From positions 15,725-79,724 of the forward strand of contig JBBAAM010000008.1 in NCBI GenBank assembly GCA_041658245.1: a stretch of 64,000 nucleotides of DNA, written 5' to 3'. This DNA comes from Fen-1258 sp041658245 (lineage in GTDB: Bacteria; Bacteroidota; Ignavibacteria; Ignavibacteriales; Melioribacteraceae). This document shows, piece by piece, positions 44,683 to 54,866 of the stretch (the stretch's first letter is position 1; each line of letters starts with the position of its first letter). Both the position numbers and the translations under genes were made by a program. Below the pieces are notes generated by a model, which was not told where the DNA came from, made no database searches, and saw nothing but the letters and a program-made list of their open reading frames with translations.

Positions 44683-45382
44683 TGTAGAACTTTACTGCAC
44701 TTCACATTCAATTATTGATGATGTAATTCTGATTGATGGAGAAGAGGCGCATCATATCACTCACGTAATGCGTCACATTAAAGGTCATGTTATTCATATA
44801 ACTGATGGTAACGGTTTAATCTATAAATCAGTTATTTCAGAAATTGGTAAAAGGAATGTCCTGGCTAAAGTATTAGAAAGTATTCGATATGAAAATAAAT
44901 TTTGCAACATCACATTCTGTATCCCTAGATTACGAAATATCGACCGTTTTGAATTTGCTTTAGAAAAAAGTGTCGAGTTAGGGATTACTAATTTTATTGT
45001 GTTTGATTCTACAAGAACAGTTGCAAAAGGTGAAAAGATAGAACGCTGGCAAAAGATTTTACTCTCGGCTATGAAGCAATCACTTCGCGCTTGGCTACCG
45101 AAAATCCAATATGTAAAATCAATTGATGAAATAGTTAAGTTAGACTGCACAAAAATTTTTTTCGACCAAAATGCAGAAATGACTTTCCATAATTTTCTAT
45201 TAACAGATCACCGATCACTGATCACCGATAACAATTTATTAATCTTCGGTCCGGAAGGAGGATTTTCTGAAGAAGAGAGCAGAGTGATGAATGTAGAGTG
45301 CAGAGTGAAACTGACTGATAACCGTTTGAGAAGTGAAACAGCAATAATAACTGCAGCATCAATACTTACAACAACTCTATAG
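44660..45382 (+). CDS. rsmE: 16S rRNA (uracil-1498-N3) methyltransferase
   Basis: SPOUT-family enzyme that methylates U1498 of 16S rRNA. Signatures: EEAHHITHVMRHIKGH at the N-terminal PUA-like part, ALEKSVELGITNFIVFDS, MKQSLRAWLPKIQ, and the knot LLIFGPEGGFSEEE with LTDNRLRSETA. The start is uncertain: a TTG at 44660 has AGGAG nine bases upstream; TTG at 44654 is also in frame. It overlaps the Omp85-like gene start-to-stop and converges with punA, overlapping its end by 17 bp. Confidence 0.93.
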   Translation: MGQDFLSDVELYCTSHSIIDDVILIDGEEAHHITHVMRHIKGHVIHITDGNGLIYKSVISEIGKRNVLAKVLESIRYENKFCNITFCIPRLRNIDRFEFALEKSVELGITNFIVFDSTRTVAKGEKIERWQKILLSAMKQSLRAWLPKIQYVKSIDEIVKLDCTKIFFDQNAEMTFHNFLLTDHRSLITDNNLLIFGPEGGFSEEESRVMNVECRVKLTDNRLRSETAIITAASILTTTL

Positions 45383-46178
45383 TTTTTTTGATCAACCTTT
45401 CAAAATTATGTTTTACTCTCTCCGCTGTTTCCATAACTTCATTGTGAGAAAGTTTTTGCGGTGAAAGTCCAGCGGCAAAATTTGTAATGCAAGAAATTGA
45501 AGAAACTTTCATTCCGAGTGACTGCGCATATATCGCTTCATGAACTGTAGACATACCAACCGCATCGCCCCCGAATTTACGGATCATTTTTATTTCAGCA
45601 GGAGTTTCATAACTGGGTCCTTTTGTAAGCCAATAAATACCTTGACGCAATGCTATCTTTTCTTCAAGAGCTGCAATTATAATTTTTTCATTCATCTCTT
45701 TAGATGGAAAATCTAAAAAGTTATTTCTTTGTGATAGATTAGCTAAACCCATTAGATCTGCCAATTCTTTTTTGATATTGAATCCGTTCAGAGAAGTTGC
45801 CAGCATCAAATCGCCCGGCTTGAAATTAGGATTTACTCCGCCTGAGGCGTTAGTTAAAATTATTTTTGAACAGTTCAGTTTTGATGCGACGTGAACCGGG
45901 AGTACACATTGCGATAAAGTATATCCTTCATAAAAATGAATTCTGCCTTGAACGATTAAAAGATTTTTATCTTGATACTTTGAAAAGTGAAGATAACCTT
46001 GGTGTCCTTGAACAGTTGATCTTGGATAATTAGGAAGGGAAGAAGTAGGAATTGATTTAACAGTTTCCACTTTCTCGGCAAAATCTCCGAGACCACTTCC
46101 GAGAACAATACATATTTCCGGTTCGAATGGAATTTGTTTTGCAACAGCTTCAAATGTTTCGCGGTATTTAGCATTCAT
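45366..46178 (-). CDS. punA: Purine nucleoside phosphorylase (trimeric type)
   Basis: Splits purine nucleosides into base and ribose-1-phosphate. 270 residues from the ATG at 46178; a longer frame exists upstream but lies inside the transporter gene. Motifs: CIVLGSGLGDFAE, the HQGYLHFSK/GRIHFYEGY pair, LTNASGGVNPNFKPGDLML and VGMSTVHEAIYAQ, as well as SCITNFAAGLS. It closes the cdd-tdk-transporter-punA salvage operon. Confidence 0.93.
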   Translation of the reverse strand: MNAKYRETFEAVAKQIPFEPEICIVLGSGLGDFAEKVETVKSIPTSSLPNYPRSTVQGHQGYLHFSKYQDKNLLIVQGRIHFYEGYTLSQCVLPVHVASKLNCSKIILTNASGGVNPNFKPGDLMLATSLNGFNIKKELADLMGLANLSQRNNFLDFPSKEMNEKIIIAALEEKIALRQGIYWLTKGPSYETPAEIKMIRKFGGDAVGMSTVHEAIYAQSLGMKVSSISCITNFAAGLSPQKLSHNEVMETAERVKHNFERLIKKTIELL

Positions 46179-46183
46179 ATTTA

Positions 46184-47536
46184 TCACTGAACAAGAATAC
46201 CCGCAAGTGTTGCAGTCATTAACGTAGCCAGTGTTCCGCCAAGAACTGCTCTCAATCCAAGTGCTGCAATATCTTTTTTCCTTGAAGGTGCAAGCGGGCC
46301 AATTCCGCCAATCTGAATTGCGATTGAAGAAAAATTTGCAAATCCGCATAAAGCATAAGTTGCCATCATCATTCCTTTAGCACTCATACCGCCGGCTTTA
46401 ATTATTGTAGTTAAATCTAAGTAAGCTACAAATTCATTTAGAACAACTTTTGTTCCGATTAAACTTCCAAAATGAAAAGCATCATTCCAAGGAACGCCAA
46501 TTCCGACTGCGAGGTATCGTAAAACAATTCCAAATATCAATTGCATTGAAAGAGGTGCACCAAAAGTAGCTTTCAAATAATTGTTAATACCTACAAGATC
46601 ACCAAAGCTTGTGAACAAATAATTCACTAATGCAATCAACGCTATGAAGGCAAGCAGCATTCCGGCAACGTTCAAAGCTAAATGTAATCCATCTCCTGCA
46701 CCGGTGGCAGCAGCTTCAATAACATTTGATGCATTCTTTTCTACTTTTAATTTTACAGTACCGCGTGTAACCGGTTCTTCCGTTTCAGGATAAATTATTT
46801 TAGCAATTACGAGTGAAGCAGGCGCTGCCATACAACTTGCTGCAAGTAATTGAATAGCAAATTTAACCTGCGCATCCTGGATAGAAATTTTATAAATTTC
46901 TGCAAAAGCCTGCCCAAGCATTTGAATGTAACTTGCCATTACACCGCCGGCTATTGTAGCCATTCCTCCAATCATAATTGTAAGGATTTCGGAGTTTGTC
47001 ATTTTTTCAATATAAGGTCTTATCAAAAGTGGAGCTTCAGTTTGCCCGACAAAAATATTTGCAGTGTTGGATAAAGATTCGGCACCGCTTGTTCCCAATA
47101 ATTTTGCCATTACCCATGCCATTCCTTTTACAACAAGTTGAAGAATCCCAAGGTAGTATAGAAGTGAAGTAAGTGCGGATACAAAAATTATCGTCGGTAA
47201 AACTTGAAAAGCAAAATAGAAACCTAAACTATCCGGACCACTGTTGATTGCTAATTTTCCAAAAACAAATTCAGCTCCTTTCATAGTAAAGCCGAGTAAA
47301 CTTACGATTGCAGTACCTAACCAATTGATCGCATCTTTAGGCCAGCCAAGCGGGAAGAACCAGCTGCGCAGTGTTTCACTATGAATAATAAAAATTGCAA
47401 AGAGAACTTGTATTGCAATTCCGGTGGCAACAAGTTTCCAATTGATTCTTTTTTTATTGTTTGAAAAAAGGAAAGCTATTCCAAGTATTAGTATTATTCC
47501 GCCAATACCTCGTAGAAGAGAAATAAAAAATTCCAT
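46184..47536 (-). CDS. nupC: Concentrative nucleoside transporter (NupC/CNT family)
   Basis: 450-residue polytopic protein importing nucleosides with Na+ or H+. Family features: GFTMKGAEFVFGKL, FVFAFQVLPTIIFVSAL-like helix (here FYFAFQVLPTIIFVSAL), GQTEAPLLIRPYIEKMTNSE, AGGVMASYIQML, and VGIGVPWNDAF with ALCGFANFSSIAIQIGG. Between tdk and punA in a nucleoside salvage operon, which supports the substrate. Confidence 0.93.
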   Translation of the reverse strand: MEFFISLLRGIGGIILILGIAFLFSNNKKRINWKLVATGIAIQVLFAIFIIHSETLRSWFFPLGWPKDAINWLGTAIVSLLGFTMKGAEFVFGKLAINSGPDSLGFYFAFQVLPTIIFVSALTSLLYYLGILQLVVKGMAWVMAKLLGTSGAESLSNTANIFVGQTEAPLLIRPYIEKMTNSEILTIMIGGMATIAGGVMASYIQMLGQAFAEIYKISIQDAQVKFAIQLLAASCMAAPASLVIAKIIYPETEEPVTRGTVKLKVEKNASNVIEAAATGAGDGLHLALNVAGMLLAFIALIALVNYLFTSFGDLVGINNYLKATFGAPLSMQLIFGIVLRYLAVGIGVPWNDAFHFGSLIGTKVVLNEFVAYLDLTTIIKAGGMSAKGMMMATYALCGFANFSSIAIQIGGIGPLAPSRKKDIAALGLRAVLGGTLATLMTATLAGILVQ

Positions 47537-47550
47537 TTAGGTCCTCAGTT

Positions 47551-48123
47551 TTATTCGGGAATGTAATGACATTTTCTGCATCGTGCTTCATAACTATCGG
47601 AAGCACCAACGAGAACTCTTTCTGTTGAAACTATTTTACGCTGTGTTTTATCTGCCGGATTACCACACACAACACAAATTGCTAAAGTTTTGGTAATGTA
47701 TTCTGCAACTGCAAGTAATTGCGGCATTGGTTCAAAAGGCACTCCGCGAAAATCTTGATCAAGTCCGGCTACAATAACGCGTTTACCTTGATTTGCTAAA
47801 GTGTTACAGACTTCAACAAGATCATTGCTAAAAAATTGAGCTTCATCTATACCAACCACTTGAGCATCTTCAGAAAAAATTAAAATTTCTTGAGGGTTAT
47901 CTACTAATATTGAAGGAAGAGATTGTTCGCTATGAGATACTATATCATTGTTGGAATATCTATTATCAATTTTTGGTTTGAAAATTTTTAGATTGAGCCG
48001 TGCTATTTTTGCTCGTCTTAATCTTCTAATTAATTCTTCTGTTTTTCCACTGAACATGCATCCGGCTATTACTTCAATCCAACCGGTATTTTTGGGAGAT
48101 GAGTGGGGTGTGAATTCTGTCAT
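47551..48123 (-). CDS. tdk: Thymidine kinase
   Basis: 190-residue type II thymidine kinase. P-loop GCMFSGKTEELIRRL, Walker B-like VVGIDEAQFF, the GLDQDFRG loop and the zinc site with CVVCG and a C-terminal CRKCHYIPE. Phosphorylates imported thymidine. It overlaps cdd by 4 bp. Confidence 0.95.
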   Translation of the reverse strand: MTEFTPHSSPKNTGWIEVIAGCMFSGKTEELIRRLRRAKIARLNLKIFKPKIDNRYSNNDIVSHSEQSLPSILVDNPQEILIFSEDAQVVGIDEAQFFSNDLVEVCNTLANQGKRVIVAGLDQDFRGVPFEPMPQLLAVAEYITKTLAICVVCGNPADKTQRKIVSTERVLVGASDSYEARCRKCHYIPE

Positions 48124-48521
48124 GGTTTTAGAAATTCCTCGCCAAATGAATAGGGAAGTAATTCGCCAAGTTTGAAAGTTTTTATTTCGCCTTTGTTATT
48201 AGTAAGAATTACATCAAGATCTTTTCCGCAAAGATCTGCTAAGACTTGCCGGCAAGCGCCGCATGGCGGTAAGAAATCATCGGTATCTCCGGCAACTGCA
48301 ATGGCTTGAAAATTTCTCTTACCTTCCAGTATTGCTTGAAAAACGGCAGTACGTTCCGCACATATTGTTAAACTGTAAGATGAGTTTTCTATATTTGCTC
48401 CTTGATAGATTTCACCATCTTCGGTTAAGAGAGCAGCACCGACATAAAAATTGGAATATACAGGAAGAGCTTTTGATTTAGCTTCTATTGCTTTCCGGAC
48501 TAATTCTTTTGCATCAAACAT
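48120..48521 (-). CDS. cdd: Cytidine deaminase
   Basis: 133-residue zinc enzyme that converts cytidine to uridine. Signatures: AYSNF-like YSNFYVGAALLT, the catalytic C-A-E in TICAERTAVFQAI, and the second half of the zinc site PPCGACRQVL. First gene of the minus-strand salvage operon. Confidence 0.95.
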   Translation of the reverse strand: MFDAKELVRKAIEAKSKALPVYSNFYVGAALLTEDGEIYQGANIENSSYSLTICAERTAVFQAILEGKRNFQAIAVAGDTDDFLPPCGACRQVLADLCGKDLDVILTNNKGEIKTFKLGELLPYSFGEEFLKP

Positions 48522-48652
48522 TTTTTTACTTCTATTTTCTTTATTGCAAGATAATTGATAGATAATTAAAATGGAATTTATTTTTCAAAAAAAAGAAATC
48601 AGGAGTCAGAAATAAGAATTCAGAATTAAAACTTAAAATTCATAACTTAAAA
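48522..48652. other. Leader of the salvage operon; AT-rich low-complexity
   Basis: 131 bp without a gene. The right half is simple AGAATT/AAAATT-type sequence (CAGAATTAAAACTTAAAATT) of the kind common between genes in this lineage. The cdd promoter should lie in the left part on the minus strand, but no convincing -35/-10 pair was found. Confidence 0.4.
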
Positions 48653-50647
48653 TTATTCTTCCAGAAGCCATTGTTCAGCAGTATCTTCATTTATCCCTTC
48701 GATAAAGCGTGAAGGTTTGGCAAAAGTAAATCCTTTAGAACGATCAAAAATGTGCATCGGATAACACACATATAGATTTTGTTTCGCACGTGTTGAAGCA
48801 ACATACATCAAGCGTCTTTCCTCTTCGAGTGTTTCTAATTTATCAAATGATTGAGAAGATGGGAAGAAACCGTCAAGAACATGAATGATAAAGACCGAAT
48901 GCCATTCTAAACCTTTCGCCGAGTGAATTGTAGAAAGAGTGAGAAATTCATTTTCTTTATCAGGAGCTTCAACTTCAGCAACACTATCTTGCGGCGGATC
49001 TAATGCCATATCGGCAAGTAAACTATTTAGACTTTTATAATTTTGTGATATGTTCATAAAAATATCTAAATCTTTTTTCCGTTTATTAAAGTCATCATAC
49101 TTTTCAATAAAGAGCGGTTCGTAATACTTATATACAAGTTCTGCTTTATCGGCAGGCAATTGATTCTTAGTTGATATATCATAGATCAATTTGAAGAGAT
49201 TGAAAATCCGATCGTTATATTTTTTAGAAACAGATTTCTCCGGTTCGGACTTGATAGTAATTTGTGAAGTTGCCAACTCATCCATTATCTGTTGTGCTTT
49301 CTTGGGTCCGATTCCTTCGTGCAGAAGAAGAACACGGTACCAGCTTACATAATCATTTGGATTAACTGCAATTCTAAGAAACGCTAACATATCTTTAACG
49401 TGAGCAGCTTCAATAAATTTCATTCCGCCAAATTTTAAGTAAGGAACGTTTGCTTTGTTCAATTCAATTTCAAGATCGAATGAGTGATATGAAGAGCGGA
49501 ATAAAATTGCAATATCATTTAAAGGAACACCTTCTTCACGGAGTTCTAAAACTCTTTCAACAATAAATCGCGATTGCATACTTTCATTTGCGGAAGAGAC
49601 TATACCGGGTAATTCTCCGCCAACTTTGCGAGTGAAAAGATGTTTCGGATATTTTTCGATTGCATGTTCAATAATGTGATTGGAAAAATTTAATATTTCT
49701 TGAGTACTTCTGTAATTTTCTTCAAGTGTTATCAGTTTTACATTTTTAAATAGTTTTGGGAATTCCATAATATTTCTAAAATTTGCCCCGCGAAAAGAAT
49801 AGATAGATTGCGAGTCATCGCCGACAACCATTATGTTCTGATTAACTTGAGTGAGTCCTTGAATCAACTCTGATTGGATTTTATTTGTATCCTGATATTC
49901 ATCAACCATAACAAATTTAATTGTTGATAGCAGTGATTTTGCAGCCGGACTAAGTTCAATTAAAAAATTACGCAGATAGATCAATAAGTCGTCATAATCG
50001 AGAAGAGTATTTTTCTTTTTATAAGCTTGATATATTTTTTGAATATCTAAAAACTTATCAAGATAGTCTGCAAAGTGAGGATATTCTTCGTCTAATATAT
50101 CTTCAATTGTTTTCTCAGTATTTGCACTTAAACTTAGAACTTTGAAGATCGTGGCTTTGTTGGGAAATCTTTTTTTGTGTTGAGACAAATTTAATTGTGC
50201 GCGTATAAGATTAATCACATCTTCACTATCGCTTTGATCGAGTATTGTAAAACCATTATCAAGTCCTACTGCTTTTGCATACTTACGAAGTGTAAGATTA
50301 GCAAATGAATGAAACGTCCCACCGTTAATTTTTGAACAGCGATTATCCAGCAGAATAGCAGCACGGTCTAACATTTCTTTAGCGGCTTTACGTGTAAATG
50401 TAAGAAGGAGAATTGATAAGGGGTCATATCCCAATTCTGTTAATCTTGCAACTCTGTAAACTAAAGTTCTTGTTTTTCCGCTTCCGGCGCCTGCTATTAC
50501 AAGATAAGCGCCATCTACTGCAGTAACAGCTTCGTACTGTGCGGCATTAAGTTGTTCACGGTAGTTTATATGAAATCTAGATTCATCGATTATTGAACTT
50601 CGGGCGGGGATTTCTCCAACTTTCTTAAGAACATATTTCTTGGTCAT
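48653..50647 (-). CDS. UvrD/PcrA/Rep-type superfamily 1 DNA helicase
   Basis: 664 residues. Motif Q and I: LNAAQYEAVTA and the Walker A loop GAGSGKTRTLVYR; Walker B as VDEYQDTN; motif III GDDSQSIYSFRGA; motif IV LEENYRSTQEIL; and motifs V/VI as LSTIHSAKGLEW and RLMYVASTRAKQNL. 3'-5' helicase for replication restart or repair. It overlaps the small membrane-protein gene by one base. Confidence 0.9.
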   Translation of the reverse strand: MTKKYVLKKVGEIPARSSIIDESRFHINYREQLNAAQYEAVTAVDGAYLVIAGAGSGKTRTLVYRVARLTELGYDPLSILLLTFTRKAAKEMLDRAAILLDNRCSKINGGTFHSFANLTLRKYAKAVGLDNGFTILDQSDSEDVINLIRAQLNLSQHKKRFPNKATIFKVLSLSANTEKTIEDILDEEYPHFADYLDKFLDIQKIYQAYKKKNTLLDYDDLLIYLRNFLIELSPAAKSLLSTIKFVMVDEYQDTNKIQSELIQGLTQVNQNIMVVGDDSQSIYSFRGANFRNIMEFPKLFKNVKLITLEENYRSTQEILNFSNHIIEHAIEKYPKHLFTRKVGGELPGIVSSANESMQSRFIVERVLELREEGVPLNDIAILFRSSYHSFDLEIELNKANVPYLKFGGMKFIEAAHVKDMLAFLRIAVNPNDYVSWYRVLLLHEGIGPKKAQQIMDELATSQITIKSEPEKSVSKKYNDRIFNLFKLIYDISTKNQLPADKAELVYKYYEPLFIEKYDDFNKRKKDLDIFMNISQNYKSLNSLLADMALDPPQDSVAEVEAPDKENEFLTLSTIHSAKGLEWHSVFIIHVLDGFFPSSQSFDKLETLEEERRLMYVASTRAKQNLYVCYPMHIFDRSKGFTFAKPSRFIEGINEDTAEQWLLEE

Positions 50648-51162
50648 TATCTGCGGATTGCTTTGGGCTTGTTAATTATTTCGGAGATCAAATATAATTC
50701 TCGCAGCGATACCGGATTTTTAATTTTTTGTTTTAGTTCGTTTGTTCTACGATTATAACTAAATCCAACTTCATAAGCTACGTGTGGCTCATCCGAAATG
50801 GTCTTGTTTTGTTGAGCTTCAAGCGAAATAAATTTATCGTAATTAATTTCCGGGATATTTCTTTTTTCAGTATCTGATTCCTTTTCGATCTCCGGTAAGT
50901 CAATCTCTAAATTATTAGGATAATTTTGTTGCGGATAAGTTTCATACTCATCACCTGACTTTGGAATTTTCAAACCGAATAGATCCTGAAGAATATCTGT
51001 TGAAGAATATTGAGATTTGGGAGAAGCTTTAGTTTCTTCTTCTCCCGTTTCATTCTTCGGAAAATTATTCTGCGGTCGTTGCGGTTTCTTTTTGCCAAAG
51101 AGAGAATTATAAATCGTATAAATGACAAAAAGAAAAATCAGTAACTGAAAAATATTATCCAT
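50647..51162 (-). CDS. Small membrane-anchored protein of unknown function
   Basis: 171 residues from the ATG at 51162, chosen because it begins directly with a membrane segment (IFQLLIFLFVIYTIYNSLF), followed by a basic KKKPQRPQN stop-transfer region and a polar, disordered, acidic/Asn-rich tail ending in a conserved-looking SLRELYLISEIINKPKAIRR. Not a recognised family. Overlaps floA by ~8 bp and the helicase gene by 1 bp, so it is translated with both. Confidence 0.65.
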   Translation of the reverse strand: MDNIFQLLIFLFVIYTIYNSLFGKKKPQRPQNNFPKNETGEEETKASPKSQYSSTDILQDLFGLKIPKSGDEYETYPQQNYPNNLEIDLPEIEKESDTEKRNIPEINYDKFISLEAQQNKTISDEPHVAYEVGFSYNRRTNELKQKIKNPVSLRELYLISEIINKPKAIRR

Positions 51163-52150
51163 TAGTGTCTTTGTCCTTTTTGTCTTCCGGTTTAGCAATC
51201 GCATTTCTCATTTCGGTATCGGATTGAATATTTCTAAGATTGTAATAATCCATTACACCAAGATTGCCTTTACTGAAGGCTTCTGCAATTGCTCTTGGAA
51301 TTTCCGCTTCAGCTTCAACAACTTTTGCACGCATACGTGCAACTTCAGCACTCATTTCCTGTTCTAAGGCAACAGCGGCGGCACGTCTTTCTTCTGCTTT
51401 TGCACGTGCAACTTTTAGGTCGGCTTCTGCTTGATTGGTTTGTAAAATAGCTCCGATGTTTGAACCAACATCAACGTCGGCAATATCAATCGAAAGAATT
51501 TCGTAAGCTGTTCCTGCATCCAATCCTTTTGCTAATACAACTTTCGAAATTTTATCTGGATTTTCCAATACTTCTTTGTGCGAAATACTTGAACCGATAG
51601 TTGAAACAATTCCTTCTCCAACACGTGCAAGAATTGTTGCTTCACCGGCGCCGCCGACTAATCTTTCCAGATTTGTGCGGACAGTAACTCTTGCCATTGC
51701 TTTCAACTGAATTCCATCTTTTGCAACACCGGACACAAGAGGCGTCTCAATTACTTTTGGATTAACAGACATTTTCACTGCTTCCAAAACATCGCGACCG
51801 GCAAGATCAATTGCAGCGGCTTTAGAAAATTCTAAATCCAAATTTGCTTTGTTGGCAGAGATCAAGGCGGTTACAACTTTAGTTACGTTACCGCCGGCAA
51901 GATAGTGAGCTTCTAATAAAGATGTGTTAAGTTCAATTCCAGCTTTTGTAGCTGCTATTAAATTACGAACGATTACTTGAGGTGAAACTTTTCGTAATCG
52001 CATTCCAATCAGATCCTTAAATATTTTTAGTTTTACTCCGGAAAAGTATGCGGTAATAAATAGACCGATCGGAACAAAATATAAAATCATAATAAGAATA
52101 AAGAAGGCAACAATAATCACTAATATTGATACACCTGTTAAAGCTTCCAT
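51155..52150 (-). CDS. floA: Flotillin-like protein FloA
   Basis: 331 residues: N-terminal membrane hairpin (ILVIIVAFFILIMILYFVPIGLFITAY), a SPFH/PHB-type domain (TPLVSGVAKDGIQLKAMARVTVR), and a coiled coil rich in Ala and Glu (EEQMSAEVARMRAKVVEAEA-like). FloA scaffolds membrane microdomains. AGGAG upstream of the ATG. The adjacent unknown membrane-anchored gene is not NfeD. Confidence 0.9.
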   Translation of the reverse strand: MEALTGVSILVIIVAFFILIMILYFVPIGLFITAYFSGVKLKIFKDLIGMRLRKVSPQVIVRNLIAATKAGIELNTSLLEAHYLAGGNVTKVVTALISANKANLDLEFSKAAAIDLAGRDVLEAVKMSVNPKVIETPLVSGVAKDGIQLKAMARVTVRTNLERLVGGAGEATILARVGEGIVSTIGSSISHKEVLENPDKISKVVLAKGLDAGTAYEILSIDIADVDVGSNIGAILQTNQAEADLKVARAKAEERRAAAVALEQEMSAEVARMRAKVVEAEAEIPRAIAEAFSKGNLGVMDYYNLRNIQSDTEMRNAIAKPEDKKDKDTNG

Positions 52151-52298
52151 TTTATCTCCTTAATGTTCTTTCATTAACTGAATGCAAAATATCAATTCAA
52201 AACGACTATTACAATTTAAGCTGTTATTTGATGCATTTAATATGCTTTTTAACTTCCTTGATATGAGGACAAGCAATCTATATATTTAAGAAACGATT

Positions 52299-52328
52299 TT
52301 GACGGTTTTACTGTTTAGATAATAGAAT
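52299..52328 (+). promoter_or_regulatory. Possible clpC promoter
   Basis: TTGACG at 52299-52304 and TAGAAT at 52323-52328 with 18 bp between. No CtsR-type or CIRCE repeat was seen in the 190-bp gap. The transcript start would be close to the AAAGGA ribosome binding site. Confidence 0.35.
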
Positions 52329-52343
52329 AATAAAGGAAAAACG

Positions 52344-54845
52344 ATGGATGGCAATTTTTCAGAACGTGTACAGGAAGTAATAAGACTTAGCCGGGAAGAA
52401 GCCTTAAGGTTAGGACATGATTATATTGGTACGGAACATCTACTCCTCGGAATAATCCGTGAAGGTCAGGGTGTAGCAGTCAAAATTTTACGAAATCTTG
52501 ATGTTGATTTGGTAAAATTAAAAAAAGCTGTAGAAGATACAGTTAGAGCTTCAGGCGGAACTCTCACAATTGGCAACATTCCGCTAACCAAACAAGCTGA
52601 GAAAGTTTTAAAGATTACTCAGATCGAATCTAAAATTTATAAATCAGATGTTATCGGTACAGAACATATTCTCCTTTCACTTTTACGTGATGAAGATAAT
52701 ATAGCAACACAAATACTTCATCAATTTAATGTAACGTATGATAATTCTCGTGCCGAATTAAATAACATTCTTAGCAGTAAAGATCCCGCAAAAGCTGCAG
52801 CACAACAAGCATTTACTGCTACATCAAAAAAAGTTGAAAAAACTAAAACACCTGTTCTAGATAACTTTGGTCGTGATCTAACAAAACTTGCAATTGATGA
52901 TAAACTCGATCCTGTTATTGGTCGGGAAAAAGAAATTGAAAGAGTGGCTCAAGTTCTTAGCCGTAGAAAGAAAAATAATCCTGTACTTATCGGTGAGCCC
53001 GGTGTCGGTAAAACTGCTATAGCAGAAGGATTGGCATTAAGAATTATTCAAAAGAAAGTACCAAGAATTCTTCAGGATAAGCGCGTTGTTACTTTGGATC
53101 TTGCCGGATTAGTTGCAGGTACAAAATACCGCGGACAGTTTGAAGAAAGAATGAAAGCATTAATGAACGAACTTGAAAAAGCTGATGATGTAATTTTATT
53201 TATTGACGAACTTCATACGATAGTTGGTGCAGGCGGAGCTTCAGGTTCTCTTGATGCTTCAAATATGTTCAAGCCGGCATTAGCAAGAGGCGATATACAA
53301 TGTATTGGTGCTACTACATTTGATGAGTACCGTAAGTATATTGAAACAGACGGCGCATTGGACCGCAGATTTCAAAAAGTTATGATAGATCCGCCATCGG
53401 TTGATGAAACAATTCAGATACTTGAGAATATTAAATTCAAATATGAAGAACATCATCATGTGCAGTATTCAAGTGAAGCGATTCATTCCGCAGTCCGATT
53501 AAGTGAAAGATATATAACAGACCGGCATTTACCGGATAAGGCAATAGACGTTCTTGATGAAGCCGGATCCCGTGTTCATATGGGCAACTTTATCGTATCG
53601 GAAGAAATTCTAAAACTGGAAGAAGAAGTTGAGAAAATTAAACACCAAAAAATTCAAGTTGTTAAACAGCAAGATTATGAAGAAGCTGCTCGCTTAAGAG
53701 ATAAAGAAAGAACTTTGCAATCAGATCTTGAAATTGCTAAACGTGAGTGGGATGCTAAAACAAAAGATATAGTTTATGATGTAAGTGAAGACGACATAGC
53801 AACAGTTGTTTCCATGATGACCGGCATTCCGGTAACTCGTGTTGTTCAGGCTGAATCAGAAAAATTGATGAAAATGGAAACTGCTTTGAAAGGAAGGATT
53901 GTTGGTCAGGATGAAGCAGTTTCAAAATTATCAAAAGCTATTAGAAGAACTAGAGCCGGTTTGAAAAGACCATCTAAACCGATCGGAACTTTCATATTTC
54001 TTGGACCAACTGGGGTAGGGAAGACAGAATTAGCAAAAGAATTGGCAAGGTATTTATTCGATTCAGAAGATGCTCTTATTAGAATTGATATGAGCGAGTA
54101 TATGGAAAAATTTGCCGTCTCACGTCTAATTGGAGCTCCTCCGGGATACGTTGGTTACGAAGAGGGCGGACAACTTACCGAACGTGTTAGAAGAAAACCT
54201 TATTCTGTTGTTCTATTTGATGAAATCGAAAAAGCTCATCCGGATGTTTTCAATATTCTTTTACAAGTTTTAGATGATGGTGTATTAACCGATAGTCTTG
54301 GTCGTAAAGTTGATTTTAAGAATACAATCATTATCATGACTTCGAATATTGGGACTAAAGAGATAAAATCTATTGGCGGTTATGGATTTAGCGGTGAATC
54401 GGAAGCTGATCAGTATTCTTACCTAAAGAATACAGTTGAAGACGCCATGAAGAAACTCTTCAATCCCGAATTTGTAAATAGAATTGACGAGACAATTGTA
54501 TTTAGGAATTTGGATAAAGATAATATTAAGAAAATAATCAGTATTGAGATGAAAGATCTAATAAAGAATATCAGCGATAATAAGATGACCATTGAACTTC
54601 ATAAATCTGCTACAGAGTTCTTAGCTGATAAAGGGTTTGACCCAAAATTTGGAGCAAGACCCTTGAAACGTGCTATACAAAAATATGTTGAAGATCCATT
54701 AGCAGAGGAATTACTTCTTTCACATTTTAAGGAAGGCGATAAGATTATAATAAAGCATAAAAAAAGTACCGAAGAACTCTATTTTATTGCAGATAAAATA
54801 GTTGAAAAGGAAGAACAAGATAATCAAGAGAAAAAAACAATTTAG
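52344..54845 (+). CDS. clpC: ATP-dependent Clp protease ATPase ClpC
   Basis: 833-residue AAA+ unfoldase that feeds ClpP. Two N-terminal Clp repeats (~1-140: SREEALRLGHDYIGTEHLLLG and its second copy), D1 Walker A GEPGVGKTA (~217-225), a UVR-containing linker (YEEAARLRDKERTL, ~443), D2 Walker A GPTGVGKTE (~554-562), and GFDPKFGARPLKRAIQ at the end. The UVR linker identifies ClpC rather than ClpB. No clpP or McsAB genes are adjacent. Confidence 0.96.
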   Translation: MDGNFSERVQEVIRLSREEALRLGHDYIGTEHLLLGIIREGQGVAVKILRNLDVDLVKLKKAVEDTVRASGGTLTIGNIPLTKQAEKVLKITQIESKIYKSDVIGTEHILLSLLRDEDNIATQILHQFNVTYDNSRAELNNILSSKDPAKAAAQQAFTATSKKVEKTKTPVLDNFGRDLTKLAIDDKLDPVIGREKEIERVAQVLSRRKKNNPVLIGEPGVGKTAIAEGLALRIIQKKVPRILQDKRVVTLDLAGLVAGTKYRGQFEERMKALMNELEKADDVILFIDELHTIVGAGGASGSLDASNMFKPALARGDIQCIGATTFDEYRKYIETDGALDRRFQKVMIDPPSVDETIQILENIKFKYEEHHHVQYSSEAIHSAVRLSERYITDRHLPDKAIDVLDEAGSRVHMGNFIVSEEILKLEEEVEKIKHQKIQVVKQQDYEEAARLRDKERTLQSDLEIAKREWDAKTKDIVYDVSEDDIATVVSMMTGIPVTRVVQAESEKLMKMETALKGRIVGQDEAVSKLSKAIRRTRAGLKRPSKPIGTFIFLGPTGVGKTELAKELARYLFDSEDALIRIDMSEYMEKFAVSRLIGAPPGYVGYEEGGQLTERVRRKPYSVVLFDEIEKAHPDVFNILLQVLDDGVLTDSLGRKVDFKNTIIIMTSNIGTKEIKSIGGYGFSGESEADQYSYLKNTVEDAMKKLFNPEFVNRIDETIVFRNLDKDNIKKIISIEMKDLIKNISDNKMTIELHKSATEFLADKGFDPKFGARPLKRAIQKYVEDPLAEELLLSHFKEGDKIIIKHKKSTEELYFIADKIVEKEEQDNQEKKTI

Positions 54846-54866
54846 TAAATCATGGAAATGCTTTGA

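Noticed and set aside
46179..46349. N-terminal extension of purine nucleoside phosphorylase
   Set aside because: It lies inside the transporter gene and has a cysteine/tryptophan-rich nonsense composition.
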